Positions 44,314 to 54,957 are shown, numbered from the stretch's first letter. The stretch: DNA of 64,000 nt from Bifidobacterium dentium JCM 1195 = DSM 20436 (GCF_001042595.1 NZ_AP012326.1:1364001-1428000), one strand, 5' to 3'. Numbers and translations: made by a program. Notes: a model not told the origin generated them from the sequence alone.

Positions 44314-47076
44314 TCAGACTTCCAACGTGCCTTGGACGTTCTCGCCCGCGTCGCGCATACGCCTCACGGCATCCGAGTACAGGTCGTCCCACATGGACGC
44401 CAGATTGTTGAATCGGATGGCTTCCTCGGTGTCCTTGCGTTTTTCCGCCTCGTGGTACATGCGGAAGACGAGGCTGCGGACTTGATCCAACGGCATGCGT
44501 TGTCCGACATGCGCCATCATCGGCGTCACCGCGTCCACGCCCTTCGCGTCCAGCACGCCGGCCATGCGCACTGCGGCCTCCCACAGGCCGGTGCGCACGT
44601 CGGTCAATGGGTTCCATTCGCCGGCCAGTTCCCCGGGCCTGAGCAGGCGCGCGTTGCCGCCGGCCGCCTCGAACACGCTGGAACGCACCAACGCGTCCGG
44701 AGACGTGCCGCAGGAACGCGACAGCTGGTCCGCGATGCCGCTGTCCTGCTGGCTCCACCCGTAGGACTGGTACCATTTCACCGCGAAACGGGTGTCGGGA
44801 TCATAGTCGGAGTCTGCGTCGCCCATGACCTCGTCGATTACATGGTTGATGACCTCCAACGCACGCTGGATGGGCATGTCGGTGCCGTCGGCTTCGCGGA
44901 TGCGCGAATAACGCGAGTAGACGCTGATGCCCGGCCCGATCGCGGCCTGACTCAAATCCACTGGGTCAATGCCGGATGCGATGAACGTGCGTAGTTCCAT
45001 GGACAGTTCCGAACGCAGGACACTGTTGAACGCGCGCATCGTGGTCGCCGGGGCGTCCTCGGGGCGCGGACGACACGCCAGCACGATGGACGAAGCCAAG
45101 GCGTTCGTGCCGCTGGAAATCATGCGGTTGGACAGTTCACTGCGTACCGGCCAGGTGGCGGTGATTTCCCAACCACTGTGGATCAGTCCGTCCAACAATG
45201 CGTACCAGCCTGTCGAAGTGCCTGTTTTGTTGTCCTTCTGCTTGTATGCGTAATACACAGTCATAGGAACATCCGTGCGTGCGGTTTCGCGGATGTGTGC
45301 GAACACGTGGTTGAACCCGTCCACGAAGAACTGTGCGGCACCGTCTTTGCCGCCGTGACGGTATGGGTTGGCCACGAGCTCCTGCGTCTTCGGGGTGAGC
45401 ATCGTGGCGGTCACGGACGGCAGGACCGGTTTGAGCATGCGGCGCAGCCACACGTAGAAATAATCCGACAGGTCCGAGTATCCGATGTTGTCGTAGTACG
45501 GCGGATCCGTGGATACCACCACGTTCGAATAGTCACGCGTGGCCGCGTCGGCCTGACGCGCCTCGCATTCCGGATATGCAGGCACGTTCTCCACAGCTTC
45601 GGCAACCCACTCTACCTGGCCGAGGAAGTTACCTGATTTGGATGAGAACGGGTTCGCCTCCGCGTAATCCCATGCCATAGGAATTGCCTGTCGTGCGAAC
45701 ACATTACGCATCTTTTCTCCGGTGTTATGCCACGTGCAGATGCTAGAGCTGTAGTCGGTTTGCCGACTGACGGCGAGACTCAGGTACACGGAGACTGCGT
45801 CCGCGTACGCCCGAGCGCCCTTTCCGCCATTGTCGAGTGGTTCGCCTTCCGGCATGCCTGCCGCCAATGCGTCCGCCAGTACTTGTTCGTGTACCTCGGC
45901 GACAGTGTCCGACAAAGTCGTCAGCACCGTCAACTGACGATTCGTAAACAAGTCGGACCAAAGCTTATATCCGTATGCCTGCACACGGAAGCCTAATGCT
46001 TTTTCGGGTAGAAGCTCCATAGGCTTATCCAGAGGCTCTGGAACGTTTGCTGCCTGTTCTTGCAAAGCTGACGCGCTGACATAAACGCGTCCGCTGGAGC
46101 TATCTCCGACGATGGCCATGAGCTGTGAGCCAATATGCCCAACTTGTCCTTCGGCACGAATGTATTCAAAATCGATAGGTGTTCCATCGACGATGGATAC
46201 AGCTCCCTTGCGATTGACGGTTCCCTCGTCATCGCCTTTCGGTCCTTTATTGTCGTGTTGGATCTCGTAGGTGATGGTACCGTCATCCTGGACGGTGGGT
46301 TTGACCCACGCTTCGTGGCCTTTCTTCTTGGACAGCCACCAGGAACGTACCAACGGCACCTGCACCGGGTTCGCCGGGTTCGGATTCGTGACGGTACGCG
46401 CCCAGATCCATGCGATCACGGTGTGTTCCACGCCATCCTCGTCCTTAACCTTCGGGTACAGGTTTCCGACCTTTCCGAATGCCTTGTCGCACAGGATCCT
46501 GCCGTAGTAGCGGATGTCGTCGGCTAGGCCGCCGGTCTTGTCGCTTGTCTTGGCACCTTCGGTCGGATGGACGCTCGGCCGGTTGAAGAATATGGATGGG
46601 AATTCGATCAGTGCCTTGTTGATCGTTACAGCCAACGGATTCAGGTCGGACGCGTGCGATCTCAATCCGAGACGCTGCGCCTCCAAGGGGATGGCGCCGC
46701 CACCAGCGAACGGATCCAATATGTCCGGCATGACGCCGTCGTTCGAATCGAGAATCGCCTGTCTGGCCTCCTTGTACAGGTCCATGTCATGGATGTTCTC
46801 CCACTTCGCCAACCGTTCCATGATCAGATGGAGACGCTTGCGTTCGGTGTTCTGGGCCTTTTCGGTGGGGAACCTGTCCGGATGGGCGGATGGGTCGTCT
46901 ACAAGCTGGGCGAACAGAATGGATCGGGTGGTAGCCAACGGGCGTCTCGCCCAATACAGGTGCAGGGTCGACGGCAACCCGTGACGCAACGACTTCTCAC
47001 GCGCCGATTCCTCGTTGATCGTCTTCAACGGAATACCCGTCTCGATAAGTTTCTTCCTGCGCTCGCTTTCAGTCAT
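44314..47076 (-). CDS. DUF1156-type N6-adenine/N4-cytosine DNA methyltransferase
   Basis: The product is 920 aa. Motif I (S-adenosylmethionine binding) is ILDPFAGGGAIPLEA at about residue 124. The catalytic motif IV is VVVSTDPPYYDNIGYSDLSDY (DPPY) at about residue 525. The wide spacing and the N-terminal ETGIPLKTINEESAREKSLR are characteristic of the DUF1156 family. It should mark host DNA so that the helicase/ATPase partners spare it. It lies between the helicase (100 bases upstream) and the ATPase (16 bases downstream), all on the minus strand. Confidence 0.9.
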   Translation of the reverse strand: MTESERRKKLIETGIPLKTINEESAREKSLRHGLPSTLHLYWARRPLATTRSILFAQLVDDPSAHPDRFPTEKAQNTERKRLHLIMERLAKWENIHDMDLYKEARQAILDSNDGVMPDILDPFAGGGAIPLEAQRLGLRSHASDLNPLAVTINKALIEFPSIFFNRPSVHPTEGAKTSDKTGGLADDIRYYGRILCDKAFGKVGNLYPKVKDEDGVEHTVIAWIWARTVTNPNPANPVQVPLVRSWWLSKKKGHEAWVKPTVQDDGTITYEIQHDNKGPKGDDEGTVNRKGAVSIVDGTPIDFEYIRAEGQVGHIGSQLMAIVGDSSSGRVYVSASALQEQAANVPEPLDKPMELLPEKALGFRVQAYGYKLWSDLFTNRQLTVLTTLSDTVAEVHEQVLADALAAGMPEGEPLDNGGKGARAYADAVSVYLSLAVSRQTDYSSSICTWHNTGEKMRNVFARQAIPMAWDYAEANPFSSKSGNFLGQVEWVAEAVENVPAYPECEARQADAATRDYSNVVVSTDPPYYDNIGYSDLSDYFYVWLRRMLKPVLPSVTATMLTPKTQELVANPYRHGGKDGAAQFFVDGFNHVFAHIRETARTDVPMTVYYAYKQKDNKTGTSTGWYALLDGLIHSGWEITATWPVRSELSNRMISSGTNALASSIVLACRPRPEDAPATTMRAFNSVLRSELSMELRTFIASGIDPVDLSQAAIGPGISVYSRYSRIREADGTDMPIQRALEVINHVIDEVMGDADSDYDPDTRFAVKWYQSYGWSQQDSGIADQLSRSCGTSPDALVRSSVFEAAGGNARLLRPGELAGEWNPLTDVRTGLWEAAVRMAGVLDAKGVDAVTPMMAHVGQRMPLDQVRSLVFRMYHEAEKRKDTEEAIRFNNLASMWDDLYSDAVRRMRDAGENVQGTLEV

Positions 47077-47175
47077 GAAGTTGTCCTTTGGGGTATTTTC
47101 TCGTCATTCTGCCACCAGCCTACCTTTTCAAGTCGTTCACAATCGGATTTTTCACGAGGACACGCGGATTCTTCA

Positions 47176-50100
47176 TCAAAACGGATTTCCGCCACGGTTC
47201 CAATAGTCGGCCAGCTGTTCGTTGAACGAGCGCGTGGAGCCTGCTGGCGTGATCGCATCGAACGCGTGTTCCACGTAACGGATGCGGTCATGCTCCTTGC
47301 CGAATGGACTCACACGCACGAGCGAGAGACGATGCCTGTTCCCTTGGGATTGGGCGAACGCGACCTCATTTGCGCTCACCGTGAACGTGTCCGCCTCAGG
47401 CAGGTCGATACGGCCTTTGACTTCGATGAAATACACCTTGCCCTGCGGGTCCGTGGAACGGATGTCGTATCCCTTGTTGTTGTGGGGCATCTCCACCGGC
47501 ATGCGGCCGAGTCTGCGTTCCATCTCCATCGTCAGGTCGACGGCCCTGCGGTCCACCCCGGTCGTGTTCCTGGCGAACGGCCTGGATTCCGGCGGCGTGA
47601 CAGGTTGCGGCAGCATACGTGACGGGATTATCAGCGCCATGCCGCGCACCATGGCCGGTTTTGCGTGCAGACGCACCGACGAGGACAGTTCATTCTCACG
47701 CAGTTCAAGCCTCTGCTCGTACTCGTGGGCGCGTTTGAACGCAATCGACGAGTTCATATTCCGGCCGCGTTTGCCATGGCGTTCGTCCTCCACGCACCGG
47801 TTGTACTGCTGGTACCAGTATTCGATTTCCGCGTTCAGCCTGTCATGCACTTGTTTGAGCACATGCCTCCTCTCCGCGTCCTTACTGGCCTGGAGCTCGG
47901 ACAAGCGAGGTTTCGTGCCATGCGAATACACATAAGCTCGCATGCTGTCGTCATGGTCGGTACGGATCCATGGGAGACGGAGCAATCCGTCAATGGCTTC
48001 CTTTTCGTCTTGGCGGGGAGCGTCGTAGTCGAGGTACGGCGGAGCTGGCGAAAGCGCGAGTCCGTCATGTTCGTCGATCTGCAAATAGTCGAAATGCCGC
48101 GAAACAGGTCTTTCCATGGAATCCGTTATCGTTTGTTCGGCGGCCGCCATGAGCACCGGTTCCTCCGGCTGGCTGTCGGTGCGGTCCACGAACACAGCTC
48201 CATGGTCCAGACCATTGCCGTACCGTTCGATGATGATCTCGTCGACTGCGTCAAGCAGCGGGACTCCCGGCGCGACGAGCAGCGCGTCGGGCCTGCCGTC
48301 CACATGCTCCGCCGATGGGTCGAACGTGATGCGCTCGTAAGCGTCGGCTACGCCATGGCGGCGATCCAGCATGTCGGCCTTCGCGCGGATGGCGACCGGA
48401 ACATGCATGATCTGCCAACGGTTCCTCTCACGTCTGCGCACGGTGCCGCCCAGTTTCCGGAACGCCTCAAGGAAGAAGGCTGAAATATACCCTGGCTGGA
48501 GCTTGCGTTCCCGGGTCTTCTCCATAAGCCTGCGTACCTCGTCCACGTCGAGTCTGGAGTAGCGTTCCGGATGCGCGGAACGGTCGTTGACCAGGTCCTG
48601 CAGTCCCTGGCTGACGCTTTGGTCGATGATCTGGTCGAGTCTGGCCTGTATATCCGGCCTGTCGCCGTACCGGATCGCTTCGATCATAAGGTCCTTGAGA
48701 GACTTGCCGTTAAACGCTCCGCCGTCGCCGAGCACGTTGAACAAACGGCCGCTGTACGCCTTGTCCATCGTCTCGATCTTCGTGAGCAATTTGCCGTACA
48801 CCTCGCCCTCGCGAGTGTCCTTCGCGACCAAGTTCCACAGCCAGCACACGCGTTTCTGTCCGATGCGGTGAATGCGTCCGAAACGTTGCTCGATGCGGTT
48901 AGGGTTCCATGGCAGGTCGTAGTTGACCATCAGATCGGCGCGTTGCAGGTTCAGGCCCTCGCCGGCCGCATCGGTCGCGACCAGGATGCGCGTGGCCGGA
49001 TTGTTCACGAACCGTTCCTGCACACGTTTGCGTTCCGCGCGGTCCATGCCGCCGTGAATCGTCTCCACGGCCTCAGGACGCCCCAGAAGCGTGTCGATCC
49101 TACCTTGGAGGTAGGTGAGCGTGTCCTTGTGCTCAGTGAACACGATCATCTTGTGGGGCAGTTCGGACGTGCCCGTGTTCAAGACCTTCTCGTGCAGGAT
49201 GTCCGACAGCTGCGTCCATTTCGTGTCCCGTCCCGAGGCGCGCACTTCGGACGCCTGCGTGACGAGACGGTCGAGCCAAGCAATCTCGTTGGCCAGTTCC
49301 TCGCGGGTCCTTGCGCCGGTGACCGCATCCGTGATCTGGTTAATGTCGAACTCCAACTGGCCCTGCTGGTCTTCGTCGGTCTCATCCCACAGGTCGTCGA
49401 ACGAGTCCATGTCCATGCCGACGTAGCGTTCCCTGTCGTCGTTGAGAATCTCAACGGCCTTGTCGGGATGAGCGTCAATCCTCTCCAGCAGGTCGGACAG
49501 CCTATCCCGTCTGCGTTCCAGCGAACGCAGAATCGCCTCCGGGCTCGACGCCAGACGCCGCTGTAGCACGGTCAGGGCGAAGCCGATGCTGTTGCCGCGT
49601 CTTTTATCCGACCGCATTATCTTCTTTGCCGCATTCATGCCGTCGCGCACGTATTCCGTAACCGCCCTGTACAGCGATTTCTCTCCGTCGGAAAGCTCGT
49701 ACGCCACGGTTTCCGCATGACGTTCCGGGAACAATGGCTTGCCATCGAAAGTGAGCAGATCCTCCTTGACCATGCGGCGCATGAGGCCCGCCGTGTCGGT
49801 GTTGCGGTGCCGTTTCGGCTCGTAGCGTCCCGCGAACCGGTCCGGATCGAGCAGGGTCATGAATAGCTGGAAGTCGTCCTCCTTGCCCGAATGCGGGGTC
49901 GCTGTCATCAGCAGATAGTTCTCCGACGTCCTCGCGAGAATCTCCCCGAAATGAAAGCGTTTGGTGTAGTCTGTCTCGCCGAACACATTCTTGTAGTGGG
50001 CGCTCATACGGTGTGCCTCATCCACGACCGCGATGTCCCACGACACCTCGGACAGCATTTTCCGGTATTCATCGTTGCGTGCCACCTGGTCCATACGAAC

Positions 50101-50733
50101 GATGAGTCTGGCGTGCTCGCGGAATGGATTGCCCGATTGGCTCAGCTCACGCATCGACGGCTGGAACACTTCGAAATCCAGATTGAACTTGTCGGCTAGC
50201 TCATCGCGCCATTGTTCGGCCAGTCCTCCGGGGCACACGATGAGCATGCGTTCCGCCGCCGAACGCAACAGCATCTCCTTGATGTACAGGCCTGCCATGA
50301 TGGTCTTGCCAGCACCCGGATCATCGGCGAGAAGGAACCGCAGCGGCACTTTCGGCAGCATGTCCTCATACACCGCGCGGATCTGATGCGGTAGCGGGTC
50401 GATGTCGGACGAATAGACTGCCGACATGGGGTCATACAACGCGGCGTATTTGATGCGCAACGCCTCCGCGGCCAGCCGGAATTCGTCCGGATCCGCGTCG
50501 AATCTCGGTCCCGCGTTCTCCTGCGAGACGATCCGCAGACTTTTGACGGACTCTTCGTCAAGGACCTCACGTCCCGTGCTGCCGTCCGGATCGGTGTAGA
50601 ACAAGTCGATGGAACCGCCCATCGGAGTGACTGCGATCACCTTGGCGGGACGATCCGAAATGATTCCGGAAATCAGCAATCCGGGTTCGATATCACCCAA
50701 CGACAGTTCCATGTCATCCATGCCGCACCCCAT
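47176..50733 (-). CDS. SNF2-family helicase with C-terminal DUF3883-like domain
   Basis: The product is 1185 aa. The motor has LADDPGAGKTIMAGLYIKE (Walker A, about residue 141), IAVVDEAHRMSAH (DEAH, about 238) and a C-terminal helicase half (ILVATDAAGEGLNLQRADLM, then FGRIHRIGQKRVCW). The last 120 residues (MPHNNKGYDIRSTDPQGKVY, then FIEVKGR) resemble DUF3883, a restriction-endonuclease-like fold with an E-x-K pair, so the protein could also cut DNA. It is first in the operon. The start is uncertain: ATGs at 50733, 50721 and 50712 are all in frame. The 99-base gap before the methylase may hold a secondary promoter. Confidence 0.88.
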   Translation of the reverse strand: MGCGMDDMELSLGDIEPGLLISGIISDRPAKVIAVTPMGGSIDLFYTDPDGSTGREVLDEESVKSLRIVSQENAGPRFDADPDEFRLAAEALRIKYAALYDPMSAVYSSDIDPLPHQIRAVYEDMLPKVPLRFLLADDPGAGKTIMAGLYIKEMLLRSAAERMLIVCPGGLAEQWRDELADKFNLDFEVFQPSMRELSQSGNPFREHARLIVRMDQVARNDEYRKMLSEVSWDIAVVDEAHRMSAHYKNVFGETDYTKRFHFGEILARTSENYLLMTATPHSGKEDDFQLFMTLLDPDRFAGRYEPKRHRNTDTAGLMRRMVKEDLLTFDGKPLFPERHAETVAYELSDGEKSLYRAVTEYVRDGMNAAKKIMRSDKRRGNSIGFALTVLQRRLASSPEAILRSLERRRDRLSDLLERIDAHPDKAVEILNDDRERYVGMDMDSFDDLWDETDEDQQGQLEFDINQITDAVTGARTREELANEIAWLDRLVTQASEVRASGRDTKWTQLSDILHEKVLNTGTSELPHKMIVFTEHKDTLTYLQGRIDTLLGRPEAVETIHGGMDRAERKRVQERFVNNPATRILVATDAAGEGLNLQRADLMVNYDLPWNPNRIEQRFGRIHRIGQKRVCWLWNLVAKDTREGEVYGKLLTKIETMDKAYSGRLFNVLGDGGAFNGKSLKDLMIEAIRYGDRPDIQARLDQIIDQSVSQGLQDLVNDRSAHPERYSRLDVDEVRRLMEKTRERKLQPGYISAFFLEAFRKLGGTVRRRERNRWQIMHVPVAIRAKADMLDRRHGVADAYERITFDPSAEHVDGRPDALLVAPGVPLLDAVDEIIIERYGNGLDHGAVFVDRTDSQPEEPVLMAAAEQTITDSMERPVSRHFDYLQIDEHDGLALSPAPPYLDYDAPRQDEKEAIDGLLRLPWIRTDHDDSMRAYVYSHGTKPRLSELQASKDAERRHVLKQVHDRLNAEIEYWYQQYNRCVEDERHGKRGRNMNSSIAFKRAHEYEQRLELRENELSSSVRLHAKPAMVRGMALIIPSRMLPQPVTPPESRPFARNTTGVDRRAVDLTMEMERRLGRMPVEMPHNNKGYDIRSTDPQGKVYFIEVKGRIDLPEADTFTVSANEVAFAQSQGNRHRLSLVRVSPFGKEHDRIRYVEHAFDAITPAGSTRSFNEQLADYWNRGGNPF

Positions 50734-50906
50734 GCATCATTCCGCCGGATAGTTAAACGCTACTCGAAGGTGGGAATGGTCTTCCGGCATGCGTGTCCTA
50801 CGGGTGAAGGCCGTAGGTGATTAAGTCGGACAGCTTCAACGTCCTGAATCCGAATAGAGTCCGGGGCCATGGGTTCCCGCTTCCCCGCGAGAACCCACCT
50901 CGGTAG

Positions 50907-50977
50907 CTCCCCCACCTGGACTCGAACCAAGACAAAGGGTTCCAAAGACCCGTGTGCTGCCATTACACCATGGGGGA
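50907..50977 (-). tRNA. tRNA-Gln (anticodon TTG)
   Basis: The minus strand folds as a 71-nt cloverleaf with a fully paired acceptor (TCCCCCA with TGGGGGA, discriminator G), D stem GTGT/GCAC, anticodon loop CTTTGGA and T arm CTTGG/CCAGG. CCA is not encoded. It marks the right edge of the island and is the intact counterpart of the degenerate copy at 16472, in opposite orientation. Confidence 0.92.
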
Positions 50978-51123
50978 ACGGCGGAATTTCACTGGGGAAA
51001 TACCGCCAAGTGTTTATTATGCCATATCATGCCAACCCAGCGTGTCGCGAGGTGATGCCGCAGTTTCAGCAACGTCTCCCGCAAGCCACGGACCAACCGA
51101 TATGGTCGCTGGTTCGACCGGCC

Positions 51124-52146
51124 TCAGGCGAACAGGAAACCCTGCCCGTGGTGTTCCGGATACGTGTCGAACAGCTCGGCGACCGAACCGTCCTCGAACA
51201 CGGCGCGAATGGCGCTGGCCAGCAGCGGCGCGATGGACAGGACCGTCAGGCCATCCCAACGCTTCTCCTCCGGAATCGGCACGGTATCGGTGAGCACGAC
51301 CTCGCGGGCGCCACTACCCTTCAGACGTTCGATGGCCGGACCGGACAGCACGCCATGCGTGGCGACGACGGTCACCGACTTGGCACCGGCGTCCTTGAGC
51401 ACGCTGCATGCGCCGGCGATGGTGCCGGCGGTGTCGATCAGGTCGTCGACAAGCACGCAGTCCTTGCCTTCGACGTCACCGACTACACGGTTGGCGACGG
51501 CCTGGTTCGGACGGGTAATGTCACGGGTCTTGTGCACGAAAGCCAGAGGGCCGCCGCCAAGACGCTGAGCCCACTGTTCGGCCACACGGATGCGACCGGC
51601 ATCCGGGGAGACCACGGCGACATTGTCGAGCTGGTTGGCGAAACGGTCGCGGATGTAATCGACCAGCACCGGCATGGCGATGAGATGATCCACCGGACCG
51701 TCGAAGAAACCCTGCGACTGGGCGGCATGCAGGTCGACGCTCATGATGCGGTCGGCACCAGCCGTCTTTAGCAGGTCGAACATCAGACGGCAGGAGATGG
51801 GTTCGCGACCACGATGCTTCTTATCCTGCCTGGAGTAGCCCAACAGCGGGCAGACCGCGGTGATGGAACGTGCGGAAGCGCGCTTGAGGGCATCGATCAT
51901 GATGAGCTGTTCCATGATTGACTGATTGATCGGGTTGCAATGGCTTTGCAGTACGAACACATCCGCGCCACGCACGGATTCGGTGTAGCGTACGTACATC
52001 TCGCCATTGGCGAAATCATATGCCGTGGTTTCCAGAACATCGATGCCGAGCTGTTCCGCGACTTCCGCCGCCAGCTTCGGATGCGTCCTGCCTGTGACAA
52101 GGATAAGGTTTTTATCCGGCTTTCCTTCGAGGATTGCGCTCACCAT
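51124..52146 (-). CDS. prs: Ribose-phosphate pyrophosphokinase
   Basis: The product is 340 aa, somewhat longer than many Prs enzymes. It makes PRPP from ribose-5-phosphate and ATP. Typical segments are VLQSHCNPINQSIMEQLIMIDALKRASA, VCPLLGYSRQDKKHRGREPIS and the PRPP-binding loop VLVDDLIDTAGTIAGACS. The ATG at 52146 (MVSAILEGKPDKN) has GGAG just upstream; the longer frame to 52173 begins with TTG and is unlikely. In bifidobacteria prs is often near glmU, so the island seems to have split these neighbours; that synteny is from general knowledge. Confidence 0.95.
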   Translation of the reverse strand: MVSAILEGKPDKNLILVTGRTHPKLAAEVAEQLGIDVLETTAYDFANGEMYVRYTESVRGADVFVLQSHCNPINQSIMEQLIMIDALKRASARSITAVCPLLGYSRQDKKHRGREPISCRLMFDLLKTAGADRIMSVDLHAAQSQGFFDGPVDHLIAMPVLVDYIRDRFANQLDNVAVVSPDAGRIRVAEQWAQRLGGGPLAFVHKTRDITRPNQAVANRVVGDVEGKDCVLVDDLIDTAGTIAGACSVLKDAGAKSVTVVATHGVLSGPAIERLKGSGAREVVLTDTVPIPEEKRWDGLTVLSIAPLLASAIRAVFEDGSVAELFDTYPEHHGQGFLFA

Positions 52147-52237
52147 GTCTCCAAACGTCTGTTTTCGCGTCAATTGGACGTGACCAATACTAACCGTTTA
52201 CACAGACCATACGAGCCTCGCGTGTTCATGTGGAAAA

Positions 52238-52984
52238 TCAACGGTACAGGCCGTGTTTGCCGATATATTGCACCACCCCGTCGGGCACCAGATACCAGAC
52301 CGGTTCACCATGTTCGGCGCGTCGGCGCACGTCGGTGGACGAAATCGCCAATGCGGGAATCTCCAACGTGTCGACTTTGCCTTCCGGAAGTTTCACGCCT
52401 TCCGGAGACGAGTATCCGGGTCGTGTCACGGCCACGAAGTGGGCCAGCTCCCACATCTTGTCGGCATCCTTCCACTGCATGATCTCGGCGACCGCATCGG
52501 CACCGGTGATGAAGAACAGTTCCGCCTCCGGATGCTGCGCCCTGATGTCGCGTAACGTATCGATGGTATACGTGATGCCGGGACGGTCGATATCCACACG
52601 CGATACCGTGAATTTCGGGTTTGATGCGGTGGCGATCACCGTCATCAGATAACGGTCTTCGGCATTGGTGACCCTCTTGTCGAGTTTGAACACCGGTCGC
52701 CCTGTCGGTACGAAAATCACCTCGTCGAGATCGTAGACCCACGAGACTTCGGATGCCGCCACCAAGTGGCCATTGTGAATCGGATCGAAAGTGCCGCCCA
52801 TGATGCCGATGCGAGGCCGACTGTGCCAGTTGCCGCGCGCCGACCTACGCCCGGAGGCCACTGCCGAACCGGAAACGTCGACGGACAGGTCCGCCATACG
52901 CCTTTCCGGTTCGATCACATAGCTGACGGCAAGCTCGGAATCGGCTTCGGCCGATTCCGGACGCATGCGTCGAGGCCCGGTCAT
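52238..52984 (-). CDS. nadD: Nicotinate-nucleotide adenylyltransferase
   Basis: The product is 248 aa. The nucleotidyltransferase signature [21 protein letters not shown] is at about residues 59-79, with the distal ISSTDVRRR motif near the C-terminus. NadD makes deamido-NAD from nicotinate mononucleotide and ATP. The 58-residue N-terminal extension is longer than usual and Arg/Ser-rich. It overlaps the upstream gene by ATGA. Confidence 0.93.
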   Translation of the reverse strand: MTGPRRMRPESAEADSELAVSYVIEPERRMADLSVDVSGSAVASGRRSARGNWHSRPRIGIMGGTFDPIHNGHLVAASEVSWVYDLDEVIFVPTGRPVFKLDKRVTNAEDRYLMTVIATASNPKFTVSRVDIDRPGITYTIDTLRDIRAQHPEAELFFITGADAVAEIMQWKDADKMWELAHFVAVTRPGYSSPEGVKLPEGKVDTLEIPALAISSTDVRRRAEHGEPVWYLVPDGVVQYIGKHGLYR

Positions 52985-53532
52985 GCGGTCTCCTCATCCT
53001 GTAGCTTGTCGGCGTCGGCGGTTTCACGTTCGATCTCATCCGCGGTGGGCGCGCCCTCCTGCGGGTCGATCTTGCCCATATCCTCATCCCATTCATCCTG
53101 CACGACGCGACGAATTTCGGCGAAGGTCGGCAAGGGAAAGTCAGGCTGGTACAAGCGCCGTACCTCGGCCACCCGTTCGGTGACGCGAATCAGGGTATCG
53201 GTCATGCCATCGATGTCACCCTCACGTTCCATTGCGCTGAATCTGGCAATGTACTGCTCCATCAGGTGCATCTGCTCGTCAATGCTCCTCAACTGGTCAT
53301 CGTCAAGGTCGACTACATCTCCCGCATCGGTCTCCGGCCAGCCGATCAGCACCGCATCGGCGTATTCGAGTGAGGCGCGTTGGGCGGCGGAGGCTATGCC
53401 GTCCTCGATCTGCACGAGGAACACGTACCGTACGATGCTCAGACGTTCCGAGGCGAGGCGCAACCCGAGCCGAGGATCCTCACGATCGGCGTACCAAGGA
53501 TTATCCATATCCTCCATGATCTGCTTGCTCAT
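52981..53532 (-). CDS. Conserved acidic hypothetical protein, 183 aa
   Basis: I do not recognise a named family. The ATG at 53532 ([13 protein letters not shown]) overlaps the proA stop as ATGA. The protein is acidic and helical with no membrane segment ([23 protein letters not shown], ending [11 protein letters not shown]). It is locked between proA and nadD by four-base overlaps on both sides, so the three are one transcript. This order is typical of bifidobacteria. Confidence 0.75.
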   Translation of the reverse strand: MSKQIMEDMDNPWYADREDPRLGLRLASERLSIVRYVFLVQIEDGIASAAQRASLEYADAVLIGWPETDAGDVVDLDDDQLRSIDEQMHLMEQYIARFSAMEREGDIDGMTDTLIRVTERVAEVRRLYQPDFPLPTFAEIRRVVQDEWDEDMGKIDPQEGAPTADEIERETADADKLQDEETA

Positions 53533-54842
53533 GCTCGCACCTGCCCCGTTCCATATCCGATCCACTTGGTCGTAGTCATTTCACGAAGTCCCATCGGACC
53601 TCGCGCATGCATCTTCTGCGTGGAGATGCCGAGTTCCGCTCCGAAACCGAACACTCCGCCATCGGTGAATCGCGTCGAGGCGTTCACCATTACCACCGCC
53701 GAATCTATCCGGGAAGTGAATTCCTCGATGGCCGAGTAATCCTCGGCGATGATGGATTCGGTGTGCCCCGTGGAATGCCGGTTGATGTGTTCGATGGCCT
53801 CGTCCAGCGAATCGACGATTCTGATGCCGATCTTCAATGCCAGGTATTCGGTATCCCAATCCTCATCGATGGCCTGCACGAAGTTCGCGCCATCGATGCC
53901 GGCCTTGTCGATCAGGCTGTAGGCCCGTTCGTCGGCATGCATCTCGACCTGCGCCTCGGCGAGCGCCCGCGCGGCCAGTGGAATGAACCGTTCGGCCACG
54001 TCGCGGTGTACGAGCAGCTTTTCGGTGGCGTTGCATACGCCGACGCGTTGCGTTTTGGCGTTGAGGAGGATCGGGATGGCCTTGTCGAGGTTTCCGGAAC
54101 GGTCCACGTAGATGTGTACGTTGCCGGCGCCGGTTTCGATGACTGGCACTTTGGAATTGCGTACGACGGCTTGGATGAGTCCTGCTCCCCCTCGTGGGAT
54201 GAGCACGTCGATGTGGCCGCGCGCCTCCATCATGGCTGTGGCGCCCGCGCGTCCGAATTCGTCGACGGAGGCGACCAGCGCCGGGGCGAACTCGTGTTCG
54301 GCGAGCACGTCGGAGATGATGTTCAGCGTTGCCGCATTCGTGCGTTCGGCGGCGTGTCCGCCACGCAGGAGTACTGCGTTGCCGGATTTGATGCATAGGG
54401 AGGCCACGTCGACGGTGACGTTGGGTCGGGCTTCGTAGATCATGCCGAGTACGCCGATCGGCACGCGTACCTGCTCGAGGCGCAGGCCGTTTTCCAGATG
54501 GTATCCGCGTACGATTTCGCCGACCGGGTCGGGTAGTGAGGCCACATGACGCACGCCTTGCGCGGCGGCGGTCACTCGCGGCACATCGAATTTGAGCCTG
54601 TCGAGTTTGCCTGCGCTCATGCCGGATTCGAAGGATTCCTGCATGTCGAGCGCGTTGGCCCCTGCGATTTCGTCGGCGCGTGCGTCGAGTGCGTCGGCGA
54701 TGGCGAGCAGCAGTTCGTTCTTGGCTTCCGTGTTGGATTGCGCCAGCAGGCCCTGCGCGCGTCGTGCGGCGTCGCCCTTTGCGCAGACCGCCGCGAACGC
54801 GTCGGCACCGACTGCGCCTTGTTCCGTCTGTGGATTCGTCAT
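53529..54842 (-). CDS. proA: Gamma-glutamyl phosphate reductase
   Basis: The product is 437 aa. It belongs to the aldehyde dehydrogenase superfamily and carries out the second step of proline synthesis (NADPH reduction of gamma-glutamyl phosphate). Catalytic Cys is in [43 protein letters not shown] and the late [20 protein letters not shown] are ProA signatures. It is the first gene of the proA-hypothetical-nadD run. Confidence 0.96.
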   Translation of the reverse strand: MTNPQTEQGAVGADAFAAVCAKGDAARRAQGLLAQSNTEAKNELLLAIADALDARADEIAGANALDMQESFESGMSAGKLDRLKFDVPRVTAAAQGVRHVASLPDPVGEIVRGYHLENGLRLEQVRVPIGVLGMIYEARPNVTVDVASLCIKSGNAVLLRGGHAAERTNAATLNIISDVLAEHEFAPALVASVDEFGRAGATAMMEARGHIDVLIPRGGAGLIQAVVRNSKVPVIETGAGNVHIYVDRSGNLDKAIPILLNAKTQRVGVCNATEKLLVHRDVAERFIPLAARALAEAQVEMHADERAYSLIDKAGIDGANFVQAIDEDWDTEYLALKIGIRIVDSLDEAIEHINRHSTGHTESIIAEDYSAIEEFTSRIDSAVVMVNASTRFTDGGVFGFGAELGISTQKMHARGPMGLREMTTTKWIGYGTGQVRA

Positions 54843-54872
54843 AGTCTCCTACCATAGCGCGAAATCGCGCCA

Positions 54873-54911
54873 TTCCCGGTTCATGGCCCATTTTCGCCGA
54901 TGAACCGGGAA
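54873..54911. terminator. Hairpin between glyA and proA
   Basis: TTCCCGGTTCAT (54873-54884) and ATGAACCGGGAA (54900-54911) form a perfect 12-bp stem with a 15-base loop, about 47 bases past the glyA stop and 30 bases upstream of proA. There is no clear T-run. Confidence 0.5.
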
Positions 54912-54957
54912 AGACGCGATTCGTGAATCATATTGGGTTGCGTCGCATGCCTGTCGA

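Noticed and set aside
16472..50977. The two tRNA-Gln sequences as direct attL/attR sites
   Set aside because: They are in opposite orientation and no integrase gene lies in the island, so a simple integrase-made element is not supported.
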